A stretch of 64,000 nucleotides of DNA. Origin: Bacteroidota bacterium (GTDB taxonomy: Bacteria > Bacteroidota > Bacteroidia > AKYH767-A > 2013-40CM-41-45). Below, one piece after another: positions 6,639 through 15,785 of the stretch; the first letter of the stretch is position 1; every line of letters begins with the position of its first letter. The stretch spans positions 1,054,001 to 1,118,000 of the forward strand of contig JADJON010000001.1 of NCBI GenBank assembly GCA_016713765.1. Direction: 5' to 3'. Both the position numbers and the translations under genes were made by a program. The notes below the pieces were generated by a model. It had not been told where the DNA came from and searched no databases. It saw only the letters and a list, made by a program, of their open reading frames with translations.

Positions 6639-9398
6639 ATGCGCCGACAACTCCTGTTTCTTACACTCCTGACTGCTTTTTCGATTTCTGCGTGCCGACG
6701 TGAGATCATGACTACCGGTAAAATTTCGCGCGCATCCGGCGAAGCTGCACAGGAAGCCCGTGAACGTGTGCTGTGGGAAAAAGAACGCCTGATGGATCCT
6801 GCCATCGGTGCGATCCCGCCCATGATCCGCGAAAAGGAACTGGCCTTCGCCGCCACCCTGCCCGACGATCGCTCCGCTCAGGCGCGACGTGCCGGTATCA
6901 ACGGCGACTGGAACTTCCGCGGCCCCTGGAATGTGGGCGGACGAACCCGCGCGCTGGCTATCGATGTCACCAACGAGAATGTCCTGCTCGCCGGCGGCGT
7001 CAGCGGTGGGATGTGGCGCAGCACCGACGGCGGAAATTCCTGGTCGCGTGTCAGCGACGGCATGGGACATCCCGGCGTGAACGCTATCGCGCAGGATACC
7101 CGGCCGGGCCGCGAACAAACCTGGTACTACCTCTCCGGCGAAGCCTACGGAACCTCGGCCAGCGGTGGCTCGGCCTTCTATCTTGGCAACGGCATGTACA
7201 AATCCGGCGACGGTGGCCTCACATGGGCTTCGTTGTCCAGCACGGTCTCCGGTACTCCGCATGTTTTCGACAACGTATGGGACGTTACCTGGAACGTGGT
7301 CACCGATCCCGGGAACCTCATCCAGGACGTTGTTTATGGCGCCTGCTTCGATGCTATTTATAAGAGTGTCAACGGTGGCACGAGTTGGTCGCTCGTGCGT
7401 GGCAATGCCGGCGTACAATCCACTTACAGCTACTTCACCGATGTGGCCGTTTCACCCACCAGTGTCGTCTATGCAACACTCAGCAGCGACGGTCCGCAGA
7501 AAGGTATCTGGCGCGCTCCCGGCGGTACGGGCTTCGTCAACATCCTGCCATCCAACTTCCCGCCCAACTACGACCGCCTGGTGATCGGCATCGATCCGAA
7601 CAACGAGAACATCGTCTACTTCTTCGGCCCCACTCCCGGCTACGGCCGCATGAGCACCGACTTTCAGGGCGACACGCTCTGGAACAGCCTGTGGAAGTAC
7701 GAATACCTCTCCGGCAATGGTACAGGAACGGGCGGAACCTGGACCGATCTCTCCCCGAACCTCCCCGGCAACATCGGTGTCTTCAACGGCTTGAACACAC
7801 AAGGTGGCTATGACCTCGTTGTGAAGGTAAAGCCGGGCAATTCGAACGTTGTCTTCATCGGCGGTACGAACTTCTTCCGCTCAGACAATGCCTTTGCCGA
7901 TAGCACGCAGACGACCGTGATAGGCGGCTATGCACTTGGCGCCGCGCTTCCGTTCGTCGATGAATACCCGGGCCATCATCCCGACCAACATGCGCTGGTC
8001 TTCCTGCCTTCCAACCCCGACATCATGTATGCGGGTTGTGACGGAGGTGTTTCCAAAACACTGGACAACACGGCTTCGAATGTCGTTTGGGAGGAGAAGA
8101 ACCTCGGCTACATCACCAGCCAGTTCTATACGGTCACCTTGGACCATGGCGGCAACAGCGATGTGATCATCGGCGGACTGCAGGATAACGGGACTTATTA
8201 TTCCAACGACACGAACTCCACGGCCGACTGGTTCCATTCCTTCGACGGCGACGGATCCTATTGCCAGATCACCGACGGCGGATCGTATTATTATTTCTCC
8301 AAGCAGCAGGGCAAGATCGCCAAGACCACGGTGGATCCGTCCGGGCAAGTCACCGCTTATCGGCGCATCGATCCGATCGGTGCGGAAAACTATCAGTTCA
8401 TCAATCCCTTCGTGCTGGACCCGAACAACCAGGATGTGATGTACCTCTGCGCCGGTCAGTACATCTGGCGGAACGACGACCTCTCCGGTATTCCGCTTTC
8501 TAACCAGTGGGATTCCATCGCCACCAACTGGGTGCGACTGCCCGACACCTTACCGACGGCAGGGGAGGAGATCACCGCGCTCGCGATCTCCCGGCAACCT
8601 GCACATCGTCTGTACTATGGCACCAACAAGCGGCATATCTATCGCCTCGACAGCGCCAATACGGGCGTACCGCAGCGCATCGACATCACGTACTCGCTCT
8701 TTCCCGCAAGCGGCTATACGTCTTGTATCGCCGTGAATCCGCAGAATGCCGATGAGTTGCTGGTGGTGTTTTCCAACTATGGCGTCTATAGCCTCTTTCA
8801 TTCGTCCGATGCCGGCGCCAACTGGCGAAAGGTCGGCGGCAACCTCGAGCAGAACACCGGCGGAACCGGCAACGGACCTTCCTGCCGTTGGGCAAGTATT
8901 CTTCCCGTCTCCGACGGAACCGTATACCTCGTCGGTACGTCGGTAGGCCTTTTTGCCGCAGATACGCTCATCACGAACAGCACCGTCTGGGTCCGGCAGG
9001 GCAGCACGACCATCGGCACTGCGGTAGTGGATATGCTCGACTGCCGCGAGTCGGACGGCCTGGTGGCGGTCGCTACGCACGGCAACGGTGTTTATACCGC
9101 CCGCATCACCAGCATCAACGACATCACGACGGGGACCGCTTTCGCCAATCGCCAGCCGGAGTTTTCACTCTTCCCGAATCCTGCACGCGATCGTATTACA
9201 CTGCAAGTTGCGAGTGGAACAATGTCGCGCCCCGTTCACATCACCCTGCTCGATGAGCTCGGCCGCGAGTTGCGTTCGCTATCCGCGAATTCGATCGATA
9301 ACCTTACGTTGGATGTAGCGGATCTCCACGCCGGCCTTTATTATGTTCGCCTTCAAGACGAGTTGGGTACGCAGCAGCGTGCGTTCATCCGGCAGTAA
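6639..9398 (+). CDS. Large beta-propeller (BNR/sortilin-like) surface protein with T9SS sorting domain
   Basis: Secreted protein of 919 residues. The N-terminus has a signal peptide ending in ISAC, which fits a lipobox (Cys at about residue 19). Repeated Asp-box motifs of the S-x-D-x-G-x-T/S-W type are visible (WRSTDGGNSW, YKSGDGGLTW, YKSVNGGTSW, FHSSDAGANW), as in sialidase, BNR and Vps10/sortilin propellers. No catalytic sialidase residues were recognised. The last ~75 residues (LFPNPARDRITLQV... to IRQ) are a type A T9SS sorting domain. A lipobox together with a T9SS tail is unusual, and one of the two may not be used. The ligand is unknown. The gene is flanked by repeat arrays on both sides and seems monocistronic. 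Confidence 0.85.
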   Translation: MRRQLLFLTLLTAFSISACRREIMTTGKISRASGEAAQEARERVLWEKERLMDPAIGAIPPMIREKELAFAATLPDDRSAQARRAGINGDWNFRGPWNVGGRTRALAIDVTNENVLLAGGVSGGMWRSTDGGNSWSRVSDGMGHPGVNAIAQDTRPGREQTWYYLSGEAYGTSASGGSAFYLGNGMYKSGDGGLTWASLSSTVSGTPHVFDNVWDVTWNVVTDPGNLIQDVVYGACFDAIYKSVNGGTSWSLVRGNAGVQSTYSYFTDVAVSPTSVVYATLSSDGPQKGIWRAPGGTGFVNILPSNFPPNYDRLVIGIDPNNENIVYFFGPTPGYGRMSTDFQGDTLWNSLWKYEYLSGNGTGTGGTWTDLSPNLPGNIGVFNGLNTQGGYDLVVKVKPGNSNVVFIGGTNFFRSDNAFADSTQTTVIGGYALGAALPFVDEYPGHHPDQHALVFLPSNPDIMYAGCDGGVSKTLDNTASNVVWEEKNLGYITSQFYTVTLDHGGNSDVIIGGLQDNGTYYSNDTNSTADWFHSFDGDGSYCQITDGGSYYYFSKQQGKIAKTTVDPSGQVTAYRRIDPIGAENYQFINPFVLDPNNQDVMYLCAGQYIWRNDDLSGIPLSNQWDSIATNWVRLPDTLPTAGEEITALAISRQPAHRLYYGTNKRHIYRLDSANTGVPQRIDITYSLFPASGYTSCIAVNPQNADELLVVFSNYGVYSLFHSSDAGANWRKVGGNLEQNTGGTGNGPSCRWASILPVSDGTVYLVGTSVGLFAADTLITNSTVWVRQGSTTIGTAVVDMLDCRESDGLVAVATHGNGVYTARITSINDITTGTAFANRQPEFSLFPNPARDRITLQVASGTMSRPVHITLLDELGRELRSLSANSIDNLTLDVADLHAGLYYVRLQDELGTQQRAFIRQ

Positions 9399-9411
9399 GG
9401 TTTCAACACAC

Positions 9412-9645
9412 TGCTCACTCGCACTGTTTCTCACACTGTTTCTAAACCTGCTCAAGCTCTTTCTCACACTTCGCACTAACTAAAAAGTGCGAAGTTCGGG
9501 TGTCAGTGCAAGTGTGTGGTGTTCCCACTGCTCACTCGCACTGTTTCTCACACTGTTTCTAAATCTGCTCACTCGCACTGTTTCTCACACTACGCACTAA
9601 AATAAAAGTGCGAAGTGGGAGAAACACTGTGAGTGAACAGTGGTA
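9412..9645. repeat. Two tandem ~117-bp blocks, each folding into a hairpin
   Basis: Blocks starting at 9412 and 9529 share TGCTCACTCGCACTGTTTCT and following bases. Each block ends in an inverted part of itself. In block 1 ACTTCGCACT (9468-9477) pairs perfectly with AGTGCGAAGT (9486-9495). In block 2 a longer imperfect stem runs from about 9569 to 9638. They lie just after the stop of the beta-propeller gene. They could be termination or RNA-stability structures, or a non-autonomous repeat. Confidence 0.75.
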
Positions 9646-9772
9646 TGCCGCCCCGCGTTTTTTTCTCTGCCATTGGTTGCCTGCCAACCAGGCGCGCGTT
9701 TTTTATGCTCTGAAAATCACAATGTCCCGGTTTTTTCTCTCGTCTCGCCCTTGCATTTTCATTCGTGAAAGA

Positions 9773-9800
9773 TTACTATACAATCATACAAAATGATTGT
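9773..9800 (+). promoter_or_regulatory. Candidate operator upstream of the dnaE-type gene
   Basis: TTACTATACAATCATA (9773-9788) resembles the motif upstream of dinB (276-291). It overlaps a perfect dyad, ACAATCAT-5-ATGATTGT (9780-9800). It lies about 210 bases before the start codon, with repeat arrays between. Regulation is inferred only from the shared motif and dyad. Confidence 0.35.
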
Positions 9801-9815
9801 TTAGCGATCCGGTAG

Positions 9816-9860
9816 CAAATAGTGAATAGTAAACAGTGAACAGTAAACAGTAAACAGTGA
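9816..9860. repeat. Heptamer array, family A (AGTGAAT/AGTAAAC)
   Basis: Six 7-base units of the AGTGAAT, AGTAAAC, AGTGAAC type, on the opposite strand to the array at position 1. Confidence 0.85.
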
Positions 9861-9914
9861 TTTAGGGAGATTAGGTTTCGGGCCCCGACGCATCCCCCAA
9901 TCCCCAATCACTAA

Positions 9915-9996
9915 TCTCGCCCCACGTCCCTCGCCCCACGTCCCTCGCCCCACGTCCCTCGTCCCTCGCCCCACGTCCCTCGCCCCACGTCCCTCC
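9915..9996. repeat. Heptamer array, family E (CCCTCGC/CCCACGT)
   Basis: About eleven alternating 7-base units, CCCACGT, CCCTCGC and CCCTCGT, ending a few bases before the ATG of the dnaE-type gene. As at dinB, there is no ribosome binding site between array and start codon. Confidence 0.88.
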
Positions 9997-10000
9997 TTAC

Positions 10001-12979
10001 ATGTACCTCAACACCCACACCTACTTCAGCTTCCTCCACGGCACGCTCTCGGTCGAAGAGCTGCTTGCGGAGGCGCAGCGTTGCGGGGTGCGGAAGCTGG
10101 CGCTGACCGACATCAACAACACCTCGGGTGTGCTCGACTTTATCCGACTCGCTCCGCAGTACGGCGTAGAGCCGGTGGTCGGGATCGAGTTCCGGCGCGA
10201 TCACCGGCTTTGTTATGTCGGCATCGCGCGCAACAACGTGGGCTTTCACGAACTCAACGAGTTCCTCACGCACTGCCTGCGCGGCGGTACCAACGCCGAA
10301 GCCGATGTGCCCGATCAGCCGCCGCTGTTGCCCAACGTATCCTGGATACTTGTGCCGCCCGCGCTGCCGGGAGCAAAGGCTTTGTCCGACTGGATCGACG
10401 AACGCCTGCGCCCCATGCAGCCCGCCCTGCGCGAACGCGTTTGGTTCGGCTTGCGCCGCCTGCCTTCCTGGGGCGGTTTGCGCATCGATCCTGCGCGCCT
10501 CGTGCTCTGGTGGCCCGTAAGCTTCCGCTCGCCCGGCGAACACGACATCCATCGCGTACTGCGCGCCGTTGACCGGAATACGCTCCTGACCAAACTGCCT
10601 CCGGAAGACCTCGCCGATCCCGGCGAAGTGATGCTGTCGCCCGACGCACTGCGGGAGCAATGCACTGATAGTTTGTCGCTGATCGACAATGCCGAACGGT
10701 TGCTCGAAGGCTGCGGCATCGCCTTCGACTATCACGAGAGCAAGAACAAGCTCAGCTTCACCGGCAGCAAGGCGCTCGATCGCGAACTCTTGCGACGCGA
10801 AACCTTCGCCGGCATGCGGGAGCGCTACGGCGAGGCCGGTGCGACGGTGCGCGAGCGGGTAGAGAAGGAGCTGCGCATGATCGACGAACTCGGCTTCGCG
10901 CCCTACTTCCTGATCAACTGGGATATCGTGCGCTACGCCCGGCACCGCGGCTACTTCTACGTGGGACGCGGCAGCGGCGCCAACAGCATCGTCGCTTACT
11001 GCCTGCGCATCACCGACGTCGATCCGATCGACCTCGACCTCTACTTCGAACGCTTCATCAATCCTTACCGCACCAATCCGCCCGACTTCGACCTCGACTT
11101 TTCCTGGAAAGAACGCGACGAGGTACTGGCGTACATTTTCCGCCGGCACGGCGAGGAACACGTCGCCCTGCTCGCGACCTATTCCACCTTCCAGTACAAC
11201 GCCATCATCCGCGAGGTCGGAAAGGTCTTCGGCCTGCCGAAAGAAGAGATCGACGCGCTCTCCGAAACGCGCCGTCATCCCGATACACCCGACCACATCA
11301 CGCGCCGCATCTGGAAGATCGCGCAGCGCATCACCGACTTTCCCCGCCACCTCAGCATCCACGCCGGCGGCGTGCTGATCTCCGAAAAGCCGGTCACCTG
11401 GTATACCGCCACCGTGCGACCGCCGAAGGGTTTTCCGGTCACGCAGTTCAGCATGCTCGAAGCCGAGGATGTCGGGCTGTACAAATACGACATCCTCAGC
11501 CAGCGCGGACTCGGTCACATCCGCGACGCGGTCGAGCTGGTGAAGAAAAACCGCGGTGAGACGGTCGACATCCACGATATCGCCCGCTTCAAGCGCGACG
11601 AACGGGTGCGCGCACTCATCCGCGAGGGCCGCTGCATGGGCTGCTTCTACGTCGAGTCGCCCGCCATGCGCATGCTGCTGAAGAAACTGCGGGTCGATAC
11701 CTACATCCAACTGGTCGCCGCGAGCTCGATCATCCGCCCGGGTGTCGCCCGCTCGGGCATGATGCGCGAGTACATCCTCCGGACCCACGATCCTGCCCGC
11801 CGGCAATACATCCACCCGCTCATGCGGGAGCTGATGGAGGAGACCTACGGCATCATGGTGTACCAGGAGGATGTCATCAAGGTCGCGCATCACTTCGCCG
11901 GCCTCTCACTCTCCGAAGCCGACGTGCTCCGTCGCGGCATGTCGGGGAAGTTCCGCTCGCGCGACGAGTTCGCCAAGATCCGCGATAAGTTCTTCGCCAG
12001 TTGCGCCGAACGCGGCTATCCGGAAAGCATCACCACCGAAGTATGGCGGCAGATCGAAAGTTTCGCCGGCTACTCGTTTTCCAAAGGCCATTCGGCTTCC
12101 TATGCGGTCGAGAGTTTCCAGAGCCTGTTCCTAAAGGCCTACTACCCGAAGGAATTCATGGTCGGGGTGATCAACAACTTCGGCGGGTTTTACCGGACCG
12201 AGTTCTATGTCCACGAAGCGCGCAGGTCGGGTGCGAACGTCCACGCGCCCTGTGTCAATCGGAGTGACTACCTCACGAACATTTCGGGCGACGACATCCA
12301 CCTCGGCTTCATCCACCTCTCCGGCCTGGAACAATCGGCGGCGGACGCGTTACTCGCCGAGCGCGCCGCCAACGGTCCCTTCCTGAGCCTCGACGATTTC
12401 GTACACCGTGTCCCCATTGCGGTCGAGCACTTGCGTATCCTGATCCGTATCGGCGCGTTCCGCTTTTCCGGCAAGGGGAAGAAGGAGCTGCTGTGGGATA
12501 TTCCCATCCTGCTCGGCGCGGAAAAACGTACCCGCGTCGTGCCGGAACTGTTCGGGGTCGAACCGGAGACCTTCACCTTGCCGGACCTCTACCACGACCC
12601 GGTCGACGATGCACTCGACGAGATCGAACTCCTCGGCTTTCCACTCTGCGATCCGTTTTCGCTCTTGCGTGATCCCTTGCCTTCGCCGGCAAGTGCCTGC
12701 GACTTCGAACAAAATGTCGGTCGGGAGATCGCCATCGTCGGTTACCTGGTGACCACCAAGCAGACCACCACGGTCAAACGCGAGATGATGCAGTTCGGAA
12801 CCTTCCTCGATCGCGAAGGACGCTTCTTCGACACAACGCACTTCCCCCGCGTCACCGAACAGTTCCCCTTCCGGGGCCGCGGACTCTACCTCTTACGCGG
12901 AAAGGTCGATCAGGAATTCGGCTTCTGCAGCCTCACGGTTTCCGGCATGCAGAAGTTGGAAACGAAGGGGAGGAGGTGA
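10001..12979 (+). CDS. dnaE2: DNA polymerase III alpha subunit, error-prone type (DnaE2/ImuC-like)
   Basis: C-family DNA polymerase of 992 residues, clearly shorter than a typical replicative DnaE and in the range of the second, error-prone type. An N-terminal PHP domain (about 1-200) starts MYLNTHTYFSFLHG. The first His of the usual HxH is Asn, and the usual TDH motif reads TDI, so the metal site looks degenerate. The polymerase core follows, with catalytic Asp residues in NPPDFDLDF (about 362-370). Helix-hairpin-helix and OB-fold regions (IAIVGYLVTTKQTT near the end) close the protein. Synthesis across damaged DNA together with a Y-family polymerase is the known role of this class. The replicative DnaE should be encoded elsewhere. 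The symbol reflects class, not proven orthology. Confidence 0.82.
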   Translation: MYLNTHTYFSFLHGTLSVEELLAEAQRCGVRKLALTDINNTSGVLDFIRLAPQYGVEPVVGIEFRRDHRLCYVGIARNNVGFHELNEFLTHCLRGGTNAEADVPDQPPLLPNVSWILVPPALPGAKALSDWIDERLRPMQPALRERVWFGLRRLPSWGGLRIDPARLVLWWPVSFRSPGEHDIHRVLRAVDRNTLLTKLPPEDLADPGEVMLSPDALREQCTDSLSLIDNAERLLEGCGIAFDYHESKNKLSFTGSKALDRELLRRETFAGMRERYGEAGATVRERVEKELRMIDELGFAPYFLINWDIVRYARHRGYFYVGRGSGANSIVAYCLRITDVDPIDLDLYFERFINPYRTNPPDFDLDFSWKERDEVLAYIFRRHGEEHVALLATYSTFQYNAIIREVGKVFGLPKEEIDALSETRRHPDTPDHITRRIWKIAQRITDFPRHLSIHAGGVLISEKPVTWYTATVRPPKGFPVTQFSMLEAEDVGLYKYDILSQRGLGHIRDAVELVKKNRGETVDIHDIARFKRDERVRALIREGRCMGCFYVESPAMRMLLKKLRVDTYIQLVAASSIIRPGVARSGMMREYILRTHDPARRQYIHPLMRELMEETYGIMVYQEDVIKVAHHFAGLSLSEADVLRRGMSGKFRSRDEFAKIRDKFFASCAERGYPESITTEVWRQIESFAGYSFSKGHSASYAVESFQSLFLKAYYPKEFMVGVINNFGGFYRTEFYVHEARRSGANVHAPCVNRSDYLTNISGDDIHLGFIHLSGLEQSAADALLAERAANGPFLSLDDFVHRVPIAVEHLRILIRIGAFRFSGKGKKELLWDIPILLGAEKRTRVVPELFGVEPETFTLPDLYHDPVDDALDEIELLGFPLCDPFSLLRDPLPSPASACDFEQNVGREIAIVGYLVTTKQTTTVKREMMQFGTFLDREGRFFDTTHFPRVTEQFPFRGRGLYLLRGKVDQEFGFCSLTVSGMQKLETKGRR

Positions 12980-13002
12980 GGGGAGGGGCGGTTGGCAGTA
13001 GG

Positions 13003-13318
13003 CAGTAAGCAGTAGGCGGTGAGCAGTATGCAGAGAAGGGTAGCGAATAGCGAATCCTGCCTGCCGGAGCTTTAGCGAAGGCAGGAGTGAACAGTAAACA
13101 GTGAACAGTAAACAGTGAACAGTAAACAGTGAACAGTAGCGAATAGCGAACAGCGAATAGTTTTTTGGTGAACAGTGCACAGTAAGCAGTATTAGCCCTT
13201 TGGAGGGAGAACCGGAAACGCGGAACCCGCTTGCCTGCCGTAGCTTTAGCGTAGGCAGGAAACCCGGAACACGTTTGCCCTCGTCCCTCGTCCCTCGTCC
13301 CTCGCCCCTCGCCCCTTC
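13003..13318. repeat. Mosaic of heptamer arrays C, A, D and E with two CCTGCC palindromes
   Basis: In order: GGCAGTA/AGCAGTA units (13008-13032), AGCGAAT units, a palindrome (13060-13085), a long AGTGAAC/AGTAAAC run (about 13086-13165), a GGAACCC-type stretch, a second palindrome (13234-13259), AACCCGG units, and finally CCTCGTC/CCTCGCC units reaching the histidine kinase stop. The whole gap between two convergent genes is repeat sequence. Confidence 0.85.
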
Positions 13319-13319
13319 T

Positions 13320-15284
13320 TCAAATAGGCAAACGCACCTCAAAGACCGTCCAGCCGCCAACGCTGTTGGCGCGCATGGAGCCGCCGTGGCCTTTTACGAT
13401 ATCGTGACTGATGCTTAACCCCAGTCCGGTGCCTTCACCCGGAGGTTTGGTCGTATAGAATGGCTCAAAAATTTTATCAAGCTTTTCGGAGGCGATACCG
13501 ATGCCGTTGTCTTCAATGCGAATCACGGCCTGGCCTTGCTCACTATCGAGGCGAATACGAACGGTAGGACGAAACCCGGGTTCTTTCTTTTTCGAACGTT
13601 CCCGGACTGCGTAAAAGGCGTTGTTCAGGAGGTTCAGTAAAACCCTGCTGATGTCCTGTTGTACGAGTTCCAGCGCCGGAAGCTGGATGGAAAGGTGCTT
13701 CTCGAGCGTTACGTCGAAGTCGGGATGCGAGGCGCGCATGCCGTGAAAAGCCAGGTGTACGTTTTCTTCCGTGAGATCACGGAGGTTGACGGTCTGTCGC
13801 TCCCCCTTTCCCTGCCGCGCGTGCAACATCATGCTCCGTACGATCGAATTGGCACGAAGGCCGTGCTCTTCGATCTTTTCCAGATTGCGCTTCAGGTCGG
13901 CGGACAGTTCGTGGCGTTCGGTAGCGGTGCCGGTGTCATTCAACTCGTCGGCCAGCTCCCGGGAAACCGCGGCGAAGTTGGTGATGAAGTTGAGCGGGTT
14001 CCGGATCTCGTGCGCGATACCGGCGGTCAGCTGACCCAGCGAAGCCATCTTCTCCGATTGAACGAGTTGTTCCTGGGTGTTCCGCAGTTCGTCCAGCGCA
14101 TGGTTGAGGTCCTGGTTCGCTTTTTCGAGTTTACGGTTGGCCTGCTGCTTGTAGCGGAATCGTTGGAGCAGCAGAAGACTCAGGATGAGAAACAAGGCCG
14201 AACCCGTGATCAGCATGATGCGCAGGAACCGGTCGATCTGCCGTTCCTTGCTCAGAAGGTCGATCTCGGATTGCTTTCGGGTCAGGTCGAGTTGGTATTG
14301 CAACTCCGCGAGCTGGCGTGTACTTTCAAGATTGAAGAGGGAGTCGCGCAGCGTGTAATATTGTTGCTGCATCGTCAACGCTTTGGCGGAATTTCCGGTC
14401 CGTTCATACGCTTCCGCCAGGGCGTGGGATGCATTCATGATGCCGGCAGGATAGCGGTTGGAGGAACTGATCTGGAGCGCGGATTCCAGGTAAACCTTGG
14501 CGCTGTCCGCATGGTTTTCTTTGAGAAAGGAACGGCCGATTCCGATCAGGGTGACCGCTTCCCCATTGAGATTGGAAGAGTTCTTGAAATATGCCAAGGC
14601 GGACCGGTACATGTTCCGCGAACGTTCGATCTGATCCTGCCGGAGGAAGAGGTCGGCAAGGCCCGTCACGCATTCCTGGTATCCTTTTTCGTCACCGAGT
14701 TTGCGCTTGTCTTCCAGGGCAAGCATCAGATCCGTTTCGGCTTCCGCGTAACGCCCGAGTTCTGTTCGACATAAACCGGATAAATAACGAACCGTTGAGG
14801 CAAGCCGCAATTCGTTGATGGAAAGATAAAGCGGTAGCGCCTGCGTAAAGGATGTCAGTGCGTCGGAATAGTTCTTTTCCGTGTATGCGATCACCCCCAG
14901 TTGCATCCGGCAATTGGCCTGCCCCAACGTGTCCTGCAGCGACTCGAACAGGTTACGCGCCTCTAAGAAGTGCTCGAGTGCCCGGAGGTAATTGGCCCGG
15001 GCGATCTGAGACCGTCCCAACTGGTACCGGGCCAGCGCTTCTCCGCGCTGGTCGTTCAGCAACATGCTCAGGCGAAGTGCCCGCTCGGCGTAGTACGAGT
15101 TGGAGTCGGGTACCCCTCCGTTCGCATACGCTTTCGCGATCTGCAATAGGAGCTGAACCTGTGCCGTGTCCTGTCGGGACTGCTTGAGTTTGGTCAGCAG
15201 ATCCTGTAATTCCTCCGCTTTGGCTGGTAGCGGAGTGATCAGACGGGAAAACGTCAGCAGTAAAATGAACAGCCAGGATCGCAT
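13320..15284 (-). CDS. TPR-containing sensor histidine kinase
   Basis: Membrane sensor kinase of 654 residues. A signal peptide (MRSWLFILLLTF...) leads a periplasmic tetratricopeptide region (about 30-330). One transmembrane helix (IMLITGSALFLILSLLLL, about 352-370) and a coiled coil follow. The HisKA-like box GIAHEIRNPLNF has the phospho-acceptor His near 425. The ATPase domain shows NLLNNAFYAV (N box), DNGIGI (G1), FEPFYTTK (F box) and GTGLGLSI (G2). No response regulator gene is adjacent, so its partner is unknown. It follows two small exported paralogues with a gap of about 41 bases and may be cotranscribed with them. Confidence 0.92.
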   Translation of the reverse strand: MRSWLFILLLTFSRLITPLPAKAEELQDLLTKLKQSRQDTAQVQLLLQIAKAYANGGVPDSNSYYAERALRLSMLLNDQRGEALARYQLGRSQIARANYLRALEHFLEARNLFESLQDTLGQANCRMQLGVIAYTEKNYSDALTSFTQALPLYLSINELRLASTVRYLSGLCRTELGRYAEAETDLMLALEDKRKLGDEKGYQECVTGLADLFLRQDQIERSRNMYRSALAYFKNSSNLNGEAVTLIGIGRSFLKENHADSAKVYLESALQISSSNRYPAGIMNASHALAEAYERTGNSAKALTMQQQYYTLRDSLFNLESTRQLAELQYQLDLTRKQSEIDLLSKERQIDRFLRIMLITGSALFLILSLLLLQRFRYKQQANRKLEKANQDLNHALDELRNTQEQLVQSEKMASLGQLTAGIAHEIRNPLNFITNFAAVSRELADELNDTGTATERHELSADLKRNLEKIEEHGLRANSIVRSMMLHARQGKGERQTVNLRDLTEENVHLAFHGMRASHPDFDVTLEKHLSIQLPALELVQQDISRVLLNLLNNAFYAVRERSKKKEPGFRPTVRIRLDSEQGQAVIRIEDNGIGIASEKLDKIFEPFYTTKPPGEGTGLGLSISHDIVKGHGGSMRANSVGGWTVFEVRLPI

Positions 15285-15325
15285 AAGCTGCGGTAAGGGG
15301 GAGGAACGGCAGTGAACTTTGATGA

Positions 15326-15751
15326 TTATTCTTTGCCGAGCTCATTCATCATGTCGCATTCCGTCGGGCAATAGGTCTGCATGAGGAATACGCTGTTACC
15401 GGACTGCGTATTGACTAGGATCTTGTCACTGCGGTATCCCTTTACGACAAGGTTCATGTAGTCGCCTTCTTCCCGCACGGGCACTACCATGATGCCGGTT
15501 GCCGTTAAGTCGTGTTTGAAAATCGAATCCAGCGCTGCTTTGCTTAAGAAGAAAGCCTGCCGCGGATTAACCGGTTTTGCATCCATATAACTCTGGGCGA
15601 GACGCGCGGCATCGGCAGGCATAATGGATGTGCCGCCACCCGATTTCGGATTATCGACCGTGCGTGCACCTTCCGGATCTCCGGCAAGGGAGTTGAAGGC
15701 AAAAAGTACCAGCAAAGAAACCAAAGCGGTCTTGAAGTGGGGAGTTTTCAT
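15326..15751 (-). CDS. Small exported protein of unknown function, paralogue 2
   Basis: About 141 residues from the chosen start, which gives a signal peptide (MKTPHFKTALVSLLVLFAF...). No known domain recognised. It is clearly related to the next gene upstream (15786-16262). Shared blocks are a GGG(T/I)SI motif, FFLSKAALDSIF versus FYLSKVAIDSIF, and a C-terminal QT(Y/F)CPxxCD motif with two cysteines. The pair precedes the histidine kinase on the same strand with short gaps (34 and 41 bases), suggesting one transcription unit. A role as a secreted partner or ligand of that kinase is a guess from position only. Confidence 0.7.
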   Translation of the reverse strand: MKTPHFKTALVSLLVLFAFNSLAGDPEGARTVDNPKSGGGTSIMPADAARLAQSYMDAKPVNPRQAFFLSKAALDSIFKHDLTATGIMVVPVREEGDYMNLVVKGYRSDKILVNTQSGNSVFLMQTYCPTECDMMNELGKE

Positions 15752-15785
15752 GGTGGAAGTGGTTGTGTGGTTATAGGTTGGCGGA

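Noticed and set aside
9608..9796. 62-residue reading frame between the propeller gene and dnaE2
   Set aside because: It covers part of a hairpin repeat and has no homology or start signal that I recognise.
9911..11893. 660-residue minus-strand reading frame
   Set aside because: It is antisense to dnaE2, shows no domain, and results from high GC at the third codon position.
12893..13360. Short reading frames over the arrays (SLFTVHCS-type peptides)
   Set aside because: They are translations of the heptamer repeats and recur wherever an array occurs.
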